DNA of 64,000 bases, taken from NCBI RefSeq assembly GCF_009865135.1, contig NZ_WWGH01000002.1, positions 2,170,001 to 2,234,000 of the forward strand. The letters run 5' to 3'. The notes beneath the pieces were generated by a model. It ran no database searches. It saw only the letters and a program-made list of their open reading frames with translations, and was not told the origin of the DNA. Both the position numbers and the translations under genes were made by a program. Source of the DNA: Streptomyces sp. SID8374 (lineage in GTDB: Bacteria; Actinomycetota; Actinomycetes; Streptomycetales; Streptomycetaceae). This document shows positions 8,410-16,676 of this stretch, piece by piece (position 1 is the first letter of the stretch; each line of letters begins with the position of its first letter).

Positions 8410-9573
8410 TCACGCGTCCGCCACCGAGTCGAAGTCCACCTCCTCGCGCCCCACGCCCTGCGCGTCCGCGTCCACCGACCGGCGCAGCGCCTCGTGGAGC
8501 TTCGCCGGGGTGAGGACCCCCAGGAACCGGGCCCCGTCCAGCACGGCCACCCACCCCGCGTCGTGCTGGAGCATCTCGCTGAACGCCTGCTTCAGCGGGG
8601 CCCCGACCGGCACCCACGCCTCCATCCGGCGGGCCAGCGCGCCCACCGTCCCCCGCTCCCCGGCGCTCCGCAGCGCGTCCGCCGACACCCAGCCGTGCAG
8701 CTCGCCCGTGCCGTTCAGCACCACCGCCCAGCGGGCCCCCGCCGCCCGCAGCCGCTCCGCCGCCGCCGACGCGGGCTCCTCCAGCCGGGCCACCGGCGGC
8801 TCCTCCAGGTCCTCCGCCTCGATCGCGGTCACCGACAGCCGCTTCAACCCCCGGTCGGAGCCCACGAATCGGGCGACGTACGGGGTCGCCGGGGTGCCGA
8901 GCACGGCGGCCGGGGTGTCCAGCTGTTCGATGCGCCCCTCCCCGTACACCGCGATCCGGTCGCCCATCCGCACCGCTTCCTCGATGTCGTGCGTGACCAT
9001 CAGGACCGTCTTGCGCACCCGCTCCTGGAGGGCCAGGAACTCGTTCTGCAACCGCTCCCGCACCACCGGGTCCACCGCCCCGAACGGCTCGTCCATCAGC
9101 AGCACCGGCGGATCCGCCGCCAGCGCCCGCGCCACGCCGACCCGCTGGCGCTGGCCGCCGGAGAGCTGCGACGGATAGCGCGAGCCGTACGTCTTCGGGT
9201 CCAGGCCCACCAGGTCCAGCAGCTCCGCCGCCCGTTCCCGGGCCCGCGCACGTTTCCAGCCGACCAGTGCGGGGACGGTCGCGGTGTTGTCCAGGACCGT
9301 GCGGTGCGGGAAGAGGCCGACCTGCTGGATCACATAGCCGATCCGGCGGCGCAGCTTCACCGGGTCGATCCCGGCGATGTCCTCGCCGTCCACCAGGATC
9401 CGGCCCGACGTCGGCTCGATCAGCCGGTTCACCATCATCATCGTGGTCGTCTTGCCGCAGCCGGACGGCCCGACCAGCGTCACCAGCTCACCCTCCGCCA
9501 CCTCGAAGGAGAGCCCGTCGACCGCCGTCGTACCGTCCGGGTAGACCTTGCCGACCTGCTCGAACCGGATCAT
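8410..9573 (-). CDS. Betaine/choline ABC transporter ATP-binding protein with C-terminal CBS pair (OpuCA/ProV type)
   Basis: The 387-residue ATPase has Walker A GPSGCGKTT, Q-loop IGYVIQQVGLFPHRTVLDN, signature LSGGQRQRVGVARAL, Walker B VLLMDEPFGAVDP and switch VTHDIEEAVRMGDR. The GLFPHRTV block is typical of quaternary-amine transporters. Residues ~255-375 form two degenerate CBS repeats (GWVSADALR and GVLTPAKLHEALR), which in OpuA gate transport in response to ionic strength or c-di-AMP. It is the likely engine of the permeases and lipoprotein at 4288-6586, although it lies on the other strand, apart from them. Confidence 0.9.
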   Translation of the reverse strand: MIRFEQVGKVYPDGTTAVDGLSFEVAEGELVTLVGPSGCGKTTTMMMVNRLIEPTSGRILVDGEDIAGIDPVKLRRRIGYVIQQVGLFPHRTVLDNTATVPALVGWKRARARERAAELLDLVGLDPKTYGSRYPSQLSGGQRQRVGVARALAADPPVLLMDEPFGAVDPVVRERLQNEFLALQERVRKTVLMVTHDIEEAVRMGDRIAVYGEGRIEQLDTPAAVLGTPATPYVARFVGSDRGLKRLSVTAIEAEDLEEPPVARLEEPASAAAERLRAAGARWAVVLNGTGELHGWVSADALRSAGERGTVGALARRMEAWVPVGAPLKQAFSEMLQHDAGWVAVLDGARFLGVLTPAKLHEALRRSVDADAQGVGREEVDFDSVADA

Positions 9574-9700
9574 GTCTGCACGCTAGGAGCAGCCCGGGCG
9601 CGGCGCACACGGGCCGGGACTGTCCGGGTCACCCGCCCCTGCGCCGACGGAGGCCGACCATGTGCTGAACTGGCGCCGACCCCCGACACAGGAGCACCCC

Positions 9701-10996
9701 GTGACCAGCTACCGCCAGCCCGGCGTCGTCCTCACCGACCGGCGTTTCACCGTCCCCCTCGACCACAGCGACCCCGGTGGTGAGCAGATCGAGGTGTACG
9801 GGCGCGAGGCCGTGGCCGCCGGGCGGGCGGGGGAGGAGCTGCCCTGGCTGGTCTACCTGGAGGGCGGCCCCGGCTTCGGCGCCCGCCGGTTCACCGGTAC
9901 GGAGGCCTGGCTCGGCCGGGCGCTGCGCGAGTTCCGCGTGCTCCTCCTCGACCAGCGCGGCACGGGCCTGTCCACGCCCGCCAACCGGCAGACCCTGCCG
10001 CTGCGCGGCGGCCCGCGCGAACAGGCCGACCACCTCGCCCACTTCCGCTCCGACGCCATCGTCCGGGACTGCGAGCTGATCCGGCGGCACGTCACCGGCG
10101 GCGCGCCCTGGACGGTGCTCGGCCAGTCCTTCGGCGGGTTCTGCGCGGTCCGTTACCTCTCCTCGGCGCCCGAGGGGCTCGCGGCGGTCCTCATCACGGG
10201 CGGGCTGCCCTCGCTGGACGCCCACGCGGACGACGTCTACCGGGCCGCGTACCCCCGTATCGAACGCAAGGCCGCCGCGCATTACGCCCGCTACCCGCAG
10301 GACGTCGACCGGGCCCGCGCCATCGCCGCGTACCTCGCCGAACACCGCCCCGAGAGCGCCGGCCACCGGCTGACCCCCGAACTCTTCCAGTCGCTCGGCC
10401 ACATGCTGGGCACCGGCAGCGGCAGCCACCAGCTCCACTACCTGCTGGAGAACGCGTTCGTCCGCACCCCGCACGGCACCGAACTCTCCGACACCTTCCA
10501 GGAGGGCCTGCGCTCCGCCACCTCGTTCGCCGGGCACCCGCTCTACGCCCTGGTACACGAGGCGATCTACGGGTACGGCGAGCGGCCCACCGGCTGGTCC
10601 GCCGAGCGGGTCCGCGCCGAGTTCCCGCAGTTCGACGCCGCTGCGGCCCTGGCGGGCGACGGGCCGGTCCTCTTCACCGGCGAGACCATCCACCCCTGGC
10701 ACTTCGACGTCGACCCGGCGCTGCGCCCGCTCCGCGAGACCGCCGAACTCCTCGCGCAGCGCACCGGCTGGCCCGCGCTCTACGACCCCGAGCGGCTCGC
10801 CGCCAACGAGGTGCCCGTCGCCGCCGCCGTCTACCACGACGACATGTACGTGGACACCGAGCACTCGCTGCGCACCGCCGCCGCGATCCGGGGGCTGCGC
10901 ACCTGGGTCACCAACGAGTACGAGCACGACGGGGTGCGCGCGGGCGGTCCGCGTGTGCTGGACCGGCTGCTGGCGATGGTCAGGGACGAGGCCTGA
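9701..10996 (+). CDS. Alpha/beta hydrolase, proline iminopeptidase-like (peptidase family S33)
   Basis: The 431-residue hydrolase has the nucleophile elbow GQSFGG (Ser143), the oxyanion strip LEGGPGFG (residues 53-60) and DQRGTGLST, which is the family's DxRGxG motif. The final EYEHDGVR supplies the catalytic His region and a large cap domain lies between. The GTG at 9701 is chosen because AGGAG lies six bases upstream; an upstream in-frame start would add 13 poorly conserved residues. Members release N-terminal proline or other residues from peptides; no signal peptide is seen, so it acts in the cytoplasm. Confidence 0.85.
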   Translation: MTSYRQPGVVLTDRRFTVPLDHSDPGGEQIEVYGREAVAAGRAGEELPWLVYLEGGPGFGARRFTGTEAWLGRALREFRVLLLDQRGTGLSTPANRQTLPLRGGPREQADHLAHFRSDAIVRDCELIRRHVTGGAPWTVLGQSFGGFCAVRYLSSAPEGLAAVLITGGLPSLDAHADDVYRAAYPRIERKAAAHYARYPQDVDRARAIAAYLAEHRPESAGHRLTPELFQSLGHMLGTGSGSHQLHYLLENAFVRTPHGTELSDTFQEGLRSATSFAGHPLYALVHEAIYGYGERPTGWSAERVRAEFPQFDAAAALAGDGPVLFTGETIHPWHFDVDPALRPLRETAELLAQRTGWPALYDPERLAANEVPVAAAVYHDDMYVDTEHSLRTAAAIRGLRTWVTNEYEHDGVRAGGPRVLDRLLAMVRDEA

Positions 10997-11011
10997 CCAC
11001 CGCGGCGGACG

Positions 11012-11587
11012 TCAGCGCTGGAGCGCCTCCAGCGTGGCGTCCAGGTCCGTGGTGCCCGAGCGCGAAGCCCGGTTGTACGGGAGCTTCGACAGGGCCGAGG
11101 CCATGCCGCAGGTGTTGGTGACGGCCGAGAAGACCAGGCCCGAGCCGATGCCCGCGGAGAGCCAGCGGGCGGCCGGGAAGCGGATGCCCGCCACCAGCCC
11201 GGCCACCACCAGCGAACCGGCCGCGAGCCGCACCTGCCGCTCCATGGGCCAGACGGCGCGGGCGCCCTCGGGCCGGTCCAGGCCGCGGCCGTCACCCTCC
11301 CAGGCGGACGTGCCGCCGGTCAGCGTGGCGGCCTCGATGTCGGCGCCCGCGAGGATCTCGCAGGCCCGGGTGGAGCGGACCCCGGAGGCGCACACCACCA
11401 GCAGCGAGCCGCGGGCCGAGGCGGACTTCAGGGCGGGCAGGGCGTCGGGCAGCTTGTCCAGCGGGATGTTGAGCGCGCCGGGTACATGGCCCGCGGCGTA
11501 CTCGCCGGGAGCCCGCACATCGATCACGGTGAACTCCTCCAGACGGGCTGCGGCCTGGGCGGGGGAGAGGGATGCGGGGCTGGTCAC
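11012..11587 (-). CDS. Rhodanese domain fused to a DUF2892-type membrane domain (YgaP-like)
   Basis: Residues 1-105 are a single rhodanese domain with FTVIDVRAPGEYAAGHVPGALNIPL and the active-site loop CASGVRS (Cys66). Residues ~110-165 are hydrophobic (MERQVRLAAGSLVVAGLVAGIRF and GIGSGLVFSAVTNTCGMA), the DUF2892 membrane hairpin. The layout equals YgaP, a membrane sulfurtransferase that carries a persulfide. The last 25 residues are a polar tail. It is convergent with the S33 hydrolase. A second Cys in the TCGMA motif of the membrane part is conserved in YgaP-like proteins. Confidence 0.85.
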   Translation of the reverse strand: MTSPASLSPAQAAARLEEFTVIDVRAPGEYAAGHVPGALNIPLDKLPDALPALKSASARGSLLVVCASGVRSTRACEILAGADIEAATLTGGTSAWEGDGRGLDRPEGARAVWPMERQVRLAAGSLVVAGLVAGIRFPAARWLSAGIGSGLVFSAVTNTCGMASALSKLPYNRASRSGTTDLDATLEALQR

Positions 11588-11739
11588 GAGCGGTTCCTTT
11601 CGTCGACCGGGGCGGCGCGCGGGAGGGCTGGGACTCTACACGTGTCTCCAGCACGGCCGAGCGGCTCGGCATTCCCGTCCTCCTACCCGGGAATCCGCCG
11701 GTCACGGCCCGGGCCGGTGATCGTCGGTAGCCTGCGGGT

Positions 11740-12474
11740 ATGACGCAGCAGCCGCTCGAACCCCTGCCCGCCGACTGGAGCCGCGCCCTGGCGGTGGTCG
11801 CCCACCCCGACGACCTGGAGTACGGCGCTGCGGCCGCCGTGGCCGACTGGACCGACGGCGGCCGTGAGGTCGTCTACCTCCTCGCCAGCCGGGGCGAGGC
11901 CGGGATCCACACCCTGCCGCCCGAGGAGTGCGCCCCGCTGCGCGAGCGGGAGCAGCGGGCGAGCGCCGCCGTCGTCGGAGTCCGTACGGTGGAGTTCCTG
12001 GACCACCGCGACGGGGTGATCGAGTACGGCACCGGGCTGCGCCGCGACATCGCCGCCGCCATCCGCCGCCACCGCCCCGAGCTCGTCGTCACCCTCAACC
12101 ACCGGGACACCTGGGGCGGCGCGGCCTGGAACACCCCCGACCACCGGGCCGTCGGCCGGGCCACCCTGGACGCCGTCGCCGACGCGGGCAACCGGTGGAT
12201 CTTCCCGGAGCTGAAGGAGCAGGGTCTGGAGCCCTGGGACGGGGTGCGGTGGACCGCCGTGGCGGGCAGCGACCGGCCCACGCACGCGGTGGACGCGACG
12301 GCGGGGTTCGAACGTTCCGTGGAGTCCCTGCTCGCGCACCGGACCTATATCGAGGCCCTGACGGCGGACGAGCCGGAGACCTACTGCCGGTCCTTCCTTG
12401 AGGGCATGGTGCGGGCCGAGGCCGACCGGTTCGGCGGGCGTCCGGCGGTCGCCTTCGAGGTCTTCGCCCACTGA
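11740..12474 (+). CDS. PIG-L family deacetylase
   Basis: This 244-residue protein has the metal site AHPDDLEYG (His22, Asp25), a central ASRGEAG and the second metal-binding segment NTPDHRAVGRA. The family removes acetyl groups from N-acetylglucosamine-type sugars; MshB and Mca of mycothiol metabolism are relatives, but this one lacks features that would identify it as either. TAGCCT six bases before the ATG suggests a leaderless mRNA. The next gene starts 60 bp downstream behind its own promoter. Confidence 0.82.
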   Translation: MTQQPLEPLPADWSRALAVVAHPDDLEYGAAAAVADWTDGGREVVYLLASRGEAGIHTLPPEECAPLREREQRASAAVVGVRTVEFLDHRDGVIEYGTGLRRDIAAAIRRHRPELVVTLNHRDTWGGAAWNTPDHRAVGRATLDAVADAGNRWIFPELKEQGLEPWDGVRWTAVAGSDRPTHAVDATAGFERSVESLLAHRTYIEALTADEPETYCRSFLEGMVRAEADRFGGRPAVAFEVFAH

Positions 12475-12493
12475 CACCACCATGAACAGGGAG

Positions 12494-12512
12494 GCGGGAT
12501 TGACAATCCCGC
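12494..12512. promoter_or_regulatory. Perfect 19-bp palindrome, candidate autoregulatory operator
   Basis: GCGGGATT-GAC-AATCCCGC has eight-base arms with no mismatch and a three-base centre. It covers the -35 box (TTGACA, 12500-12505) of the XRE-cupin gene that starts 22 bp downstream. A protein bound here would block RNA polymerase, so autorepression by the XRE-cupin regulator is the simplest reading. Confidence 0.6.
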
Positions 12513-12528
12513 TTGCCGATTCTGCAAT
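12500..12528 (+). promoter_or_regulatory. Promoter of a leaderless XRE-cupin transcript
   Basis: TTGACA (12500-12505), 17-base spacer and TGCAAT (12523-12528) form a good housekeeping promoter. Only six bases separate the -10 box from the ATG at 12535, so transcription should start on or next to the A of the start codon. There is no ribosome binding site in those six bases, which agrees with a leaderless mRNA. Confidence 0.65.
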
Positions 12529-12534
12529 GGGCAC

Positions 12535-13134
12535 ATGAAGGAACACGACCGGGAAGACCCCGAACTCGACGCCGTCCTCACCGGGGTCGGCCCCCGGCTG
12601 CGCCGCCTGCGCAAGGACCGCGGGGTCACCCTCTCCGCGCTCTCCGCCGCCACCGGAATCTCCGTCTCCACCCTCTCCCGGCTGGAGTCCGGCGGCCGCC
12701 GCCCCAGCCTGGAGCTGCTGCTCCCGATCGCCCGCGCCCACGAGGTCCCCCTCGACGACCTGGTGGGCGCCCCGCCCGTGGGGGACCCCCGGGTGCGGGC
12801 CAAGCCGATCGTGCAGCACGGCCGGACGATGCTGCCGCTGACCGCCCGCCCCGGTGGACTCCAGGCGTACAAGATGGTGCAGGAGGCGGGCAGCGGGGAG
12901 GAGCCGGAGCAGCGCACGCACGAGGGGTACGAGTGGCTGTTCGTGCTCTCCGGGAAGCTGCGGCTGCTGCTGGCCGAGCACGATCTGGTGCTGGAGCCGG
13001 GCGAGGCCGCCGAGTTCGACACCCGGCTGCCGCACTGGTTCGGACCGGCGGAGGACAAGCCCGTGGAGTTCCTCAGCCTCTTCGGTCCGCAGGGCGAGCG
13101 GATGCATGTGAGGGCGAAGCCGAAGCGGGGCTGA
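12535..13134 (+). CDS. XRE-family regulator with C-terminal cupin domain
   Basis: This 199-residue protein has an N-terminal helix-turn-helix (residues 19-74: LRRLRKDRGVTLSALSAATGISVSTLSRLESGGRRPSLELLLPIARA) and a C-terminal cupin (residues ~110-180: EGYEWLFVLSGKLRLLLAEHDLVLEPGEAAEFDTRLPHWFG). Such regulators sense small ligands through the cupin barrel and often repress nearby transport or catabolic genes. The start and its own promoter show a leaderless gene with a palindrome over the -35 box. Candidate targets are the gene itself and perhaps the quinone oxidoreductase/acyl-CoA dehydrogenase operon, although that operon has a different palindrome. Confidence 0.85.
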   Translation: MKEHDREDPELDAVLTGVGPRLRRLRKDRGVTLSALSAATGISVSTLSRLESGGRRPSLELLLPIARAHEVPLDDLVGAPPVGDPRVRAKPIVQHGRTMLPLTARPGGLQAYKMVQEAGSGEEPEQRTHEGYEWLFVLSGKLRLLLAEHDLVLEPGEAAEFDTRLPHWFGPAEDKPVEFLSLFGPQGERMHVRAKPKRG

Positions 13135-13175
13135 GGGGCTCGGTGCGGGGCCCGACGAGGTGTTCCCAGATGGGC

Positions 13176-13192
13176 AAGCGACCGCTTAGTAT
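13176..13192 (+). promoter_or_regulatory. Candidate -10 box overlapped by a small palindrome, upstream of the qor-acd operon
   Basis: AAGCG-AC-CGCTT (13176-13187) is a perfect 12-bp inverted repeat whose last base runs into TAGTAT (13187-13192), a good -10 box. No convincing -35 box lies 17-18 bases upstream. A repressor, for example of the TetR type common at fatty-acid genes, could act here. Downstream, GAGCAGTGG occurs twice (13199-13207, 13214-13222) and ATGCCGACAG twice (13225-13234, 13247-13256) in the leader. Confidence 0.4.
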
Positions 13193-13273
13193 GCGCCGGA
13201 GCAGTGGTTACGCGAGCAGTGGAAATGCCGACAGCGGCAGCGGTTGATGCCGACAGTGTTGTGGAGGCCCCTC

Positions 13274-14239
13274 ATGCAGGCATGGCGAGTGCACCGGAAC
13301 GGCGAGCCGGGCGAGGTGATGAGCCTGGAGGAGACGGACCGGCCCGCCCCCGGCGATGGACAGGTGCTCGTCCGGGTCGCCGCGGCGAACGTCAACTTCC
13401 CCGACGCCCTGCTCTGCCGGGGCCAGTACCAGGTGCGGCCGCCGCTGCCGTTCACCCCGGGCGTCGAGGTGTGCGGCACGACGGAGGACGGACGGCGCGT
13501 CCTCGCCACCCCCGCCCTGCCGTACGGCGGTTTCGCCGAGTACGTCGTCGCGGACGAGGCGGCCCTGCTGCCCGCCCCCGACGCCCTGGACGACGCCGAA
13601 GCGGCCGCTCTCCACATCGGCTACCAGACCGGCTGGTTCGGCCTGCACCGCCGCGCGAACCTCCGGGCGGGCGAGACCCTCCTCGTCCACGCGGCGGCGG
13701 GCGGTGTCGGCAGCGCGGCCGTCCAGCTCGGCAAGGCGGCGGGCGCCACCGTGATCGGCGTCGTCGGCGGACCGGAGAAGGCGGCCGTCGCCCGCGAGCT
13801 CGGCTGCGACCTGGTCGTCGACCGGCGAAGCGAGGACATCGTCGCCGCCGTGAAGGAAGCCACCGGCGGGCGCGGCGCGGACATCGTCTACGACCCGGTC
13901 GGCGGCGAGGCGTACGCCAAGTCCGTCAAGTGCATCGCCTTCGAGGGCCGTGTCCTCGTCGTCGGCTTCGCCAGCGGCAACATCCCCGCCCCGGCGCTCA
14001 ACCACGCCCTGGTGAAGAACTACTCGATCGTCGGGCTGCACTGGGGCCTCTACAACGCCAAGGACCCGGCAGCCGTCCGCGCCTGCCACGACGAGCTGAC
14101 CAAGCTGGCCGCTCAGGGGATCGTGAAACCCCTGATCAGCGAGCGTGTCGAGATGGCCGGAGCCGCCCAGGCGGTCCAGCGCGTCGCCGACGGCACCAGC
14201 ACCGGCCGGATCGTCGTCCTGCCCGGAGGTGTCCGATGA
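13274..14239 (+). CDS. NADPH:quinone oxidoreductase family protein (zinc-free MDR)
   Basis: The 321-residue medium-chain dehydrogenase/reductase begins MQAWRVHRNGEPGEVMSL and has the quinone-reductase catalytic fold without zinc ligands. The Rossmann motif is AAAGGVGSAAVQLGKAAGATVIG and a VYDPVGGEAY segment follows. The ATG at 13274 has GGAGG seven bases upstream; an upstream ATG would add ten unlikely residues. The stop overlaps the following acyl-CoA dehydrogenase (ATGA). An enoyl- or crotonyl-type reductase acting on acyl-CoA derivatives is a possible alternative given its neighbours. Confidence 0.85.
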   Translation: MQAWRVHRNGEPGEVMSLEETDRPAPGDGQVLVRVAAANVNFPDALLCRGQYQVRPPLPFTPGVEVCGTTEDGRRVLATPALPYGGFAEYVVADEAALLPAPDALDDAEAAALHIGYQTGWFGLHRRANLRAGETLLVHAAAGGVGSAAVQLGKAAGATVIGVVGGPEKAAVARELGCDLVVDRRSEDIVAAVKEATGGRGADIVYDPVGGEAYAKSVKCIAFEGRVLVVGFASGNIPAPALNHALVKNYSIVGLHWGLYNAKDPAAVRACHDELTKLAAQGIVKPLISERVEMAGAAQAVQRVADGTSTGRIVVLPGGVR

Positions 14240-15426
14240 GCCCCGCCGTCGACGCCAACGACGTCCGCCGCCGCACCCGCGAACTCCTCGCCGCGCACCC
14301 GCCCGCCACGACCGACCGTACCGACTTCCTGAAGGCCCGGTTCGACGCAGGCCTGGCCTGGGTCCACTACCCCGTGGGCCTCGGCGGACTCGACGCGCCC
14401 CGCTCCCTCCAGCAGGTCGTCGACGCCGAACTCGCCGCCGCCGACGCGCCGGACAACGACCCGCGCCGCATCGGCATCGGCCTCGGCATGGCCGCGCCCA
14501 CCATCCTCGGTTTCGGCACCGACGAACAGAAGCAGCGCTTCCTGCGCCCGCTCTGGGTGGGCGAGGAGGTCTGGTGCCAGCTCTTCAGCGAGCCCGGCGC
14601 CGGCTCCGACCTCGCGGCGCTCGCCACCCGCGCCGTCCGCGACGGCGACGACTGGGTGGTCGACGGGCAGAAGGTCTGGACGTCCAGCGCCCATGTGGCC
14701 CGCTGGGCGATCCTCATCGCCCGCACCGACCCGGACCTCCCCAAGCACCGGGGCATCAGCTACTTCATCTGCGACATGACCGACCCGGGCGTCGACGTCC
14801 GGCCGCTGCGCCAGATCACCGGGGAGGCCGAGTTCAACGAGGTCTTCCTCTCCGGCGTACGCATCCCCGACAGCCGCCGCCTCGGCCCGGTCGGCGAGGG
14901 GTGGAAGGTCGCCCAGACCACGCTGATGAACGAGCGGGTCTCCATCGGCGGCTCCCGCATCCCGCGCGAGGGCGGCATGATCGGCCCGGTCTCCCGGACC
15001 TGGCGTGACCGCCCCGAGCTGCGCACCCACGACACCCACCAGCGCCTGCTCACCCTCTGGGTGGAGGCCGAGGTCGCCCGGCTCACCGGGGAGCGGCTGC
15101 GCCAGCAGCTCGTCGCCGGACAGCCGGGGCCCGAGGGCTCGGGCATGAAGCTCGCCTTCGCCCGCCTCAACCAGCAGATCAGCGGCCTGGAGGTCGAACT
15201 GCTCGGCGACGAGGGCCTGTTGTACGGCGACTGGACCATGGTCCGCCCGGAGCTGGTCGACTTCACCGGCCGCGACGCCGGCTACCGCTACCTCCGCTCC
15301 AAGGGCAACTCCATCGAGGGCGGCACCAGCGAGGTCCTGCTGAACATCGTGGCCGAGCGCGTTCTCGGGCTGCCCGCCGAACCCCGCAACGACAAGGACG
15401 TCGCCTGGAAGGACCTGAGCCGATGA
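14236..15426 (+). CDS. Acyl-CoA dehydrogenase (first of a pair)
   Basis: This 396-residue flavoprotein carries the FAD-binding signature WCQLFSEPGAGSDLAAL and the VDGQKVWTSSAHVARWAILIARTD block, and ends with a conserved LRSKGNSIEGGTSEVLLNIVAERVLGLP. It belongs to the branch of actinobacterial dehydrogenases found in adjacent pairs, such as the FadE heterotetramers of steroid and branched-acid breakdown. It overlaps both neighbours by four bases. Oxidation of an acyl-CoA to the 2-enoyl form is the expected reaction; the substrate cannot be read from sequence. Confidence 0.88.
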   Translation: MSPAVDANDVRRRTRELLAAHPPATTDRTDFLKARFDAGLAWVHYPVGLGGLDAPRSLQQVVDAELAAADAPDNDPRRIGIGLGMAAPTILGFGTDEQKQRFLRPLWVGEEVWCQLFSEPGAGSDLAALATRAVRDGDDWVVDGQKVWTSSAHVARWAILIARTDPDLPKHRGISYFICDMTDPGVDVRPLRQITGEAEFNEVFLSGVRIPDSRRLGPVGEGWKVAQTTLMNERVSIGGSRIPREGGMIGPVSRTWRDRPELRTHDTHQRLLTLWVEAEVARLTGERLRQQLVAGQPGPEGSGMKLAFARLNQQISGLEVELLGDEGLLYGDWTMVRPELVDFTGRDAGYRYLRSKGNSIEGGTSEVLLNIVAERVLGLPAEPRNDKDVAWKDLSR

Positions 15427-16541
15427 CCGCGCCCACCCAGCCCCCCGCCACCCCCGACCTCCTCTACTCCCAGGACGAGGAGGACCTGCGCTCCGCCGTA
15501 CGCGCCCTCCTCGCCGACCGGGCCGACGCGCCGACGGTGATCGCCGCGACCGAGTCCGACACGCCGTACGACCCGAGGCTCTGGGAGGCGTTGGCCACCG
15601 GCATCGGCGCCGCCGGACTCCTCGTACCGGAGAAGCTCGGCGGCCAGGGCGCGTCCCACCGGGAGGCCGCCGTGGTCTTGGAGGAGCTGGGCCGCAGCGT
15701 GGCCCCGGCCCCGTACCTGACCAGCTCCGTCGTGGCCACCCAGACCCTGCTCGGGCTCGCCGGGGACGACGGTCCGGCCGCCGCGCTCCTGGGCGAGCTG
15801 GCCTCCGGCACGCGTACGGCGGTGCTCGCCGTGCCCTTCGCCACGCCGCCCGCGGGGGCGCAGGCGGCCCTCACCTCACTCGACGGCACGGTACGGGGAG
15901 TCGCCGACGCGGCGGTGGCCGATGTCCTGCTGGTGCCGACCGCCGAAGGGCTGTACGCGGTCGAGGCTGCGGCCCCCCGAGTGGCGGTGGAACCCCTCGT
16001 ACCGCTGGACCTGACCCGACCGCTCGCCACCCTCACCCTGACCGGCGCCACCGGGACCCTGCTCGCCGACGCGGACGCGAGCGCCACCGCCGTACGGCGT
16101 GGTCTGCTCGCCGGGGCCGGACTGCTCGCCTCCGAACAGCTCGGGATCGCGGAGTGGTGCCTCACCGAGACCGTCCGCCACACCCGCGAACGCCACCAGT
16201 TCAACCGGCCGGTGGGCTCGTTCCAGTCGCTCAAGCACCGCATGGCGCAGCTGTGGCTGGAGGTCGTCTCGGCCCGCGCCGCCGCCCGCAACGCCGCCGA
16301 CGCGCTGGCCACCCACAGCCCCGACGCCCCGCTCTCGGTCGCGGTGGCCCAGGCGTACTGCTCGGGCGTCGCGGTCCACGCCGCCGAGGAGTGCGTGCAG
16401 CTCCACGGCGGTATCGGGATGACGTGGGAGCACCCGGCCCACCTCTACCTCAAGCGCGCCAAGGCGGACTCCATCGCGTACGGCTCGGCGGGCAGCCACC
16501 GCGAGGCCGTCGCGGAACTGGCGGAGCTGCCGGCGCCGTAG
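15423..16541 (+). CDS. Acyl-CoA dehydrogenase (second of a pair)
   Basis: The 372-residue partner is more divergent than the first. It has the dehydrogenase N-terminal helical domain (LRSAVRALLADRADAPTV), a weak middle domain (SLDGTVRGVADAAVADVLL) and a normal C-terminal bundle (EQLGIAEWCLTETVRHTRERHQFNRPVGSFQSLKHRMAQ and VQLHGGIGMTWEHPAHLYLKRAKAD). The pattern fits the beta chain of alpha2beta2 acyl-CoA dehydrogenases, where the two chains share FAD sites. No terminator is visible after it. Confidence 0.86.
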   Translation: MTAPTQPPATPDLLYSQDEEDLRSAVRALLADRADAPTVIAATESDTPYDPRLWEALATGIGAAGLLVPEKLGGQGASHREAAVVLEELGRSVAPAPYLTSSVVATQTLLGLAGDDGPAAALLGELASGTRTAVLAVPFATPPAGAQAALTSLDGTVRGVADAAVADVLLVPTAEGLYAVEAAAPRVAVEPLVPLDLTRPLATLTLTGATGTLLADADASATAVRRGLLAGAGLLASEQLGIAEWCLTETVRHTRERHQFNRPVGSFQSLKHRMAQLWLEVVSARAAARNAADALATHSPDAPLSVAVAQAYCSGVAVHAAEECVQLHGGIGMTWEHPAHLYLKRAKADSIAYGSAGSHREAVAELAELPAP

Positions 16542-16676
16542 GGCCTGAACGCCTCGGTCCGCTCGCCCGTTCCGGTGGTGTGCTCGTGCGGGGCGATCCG
16601 TTCCGCCGCCGTGGGCGTTTGTCCGTGGGGCGCGCGTGCGCCCGGGGACACGACGGACAAGGGTGTGAGGCAGGCG

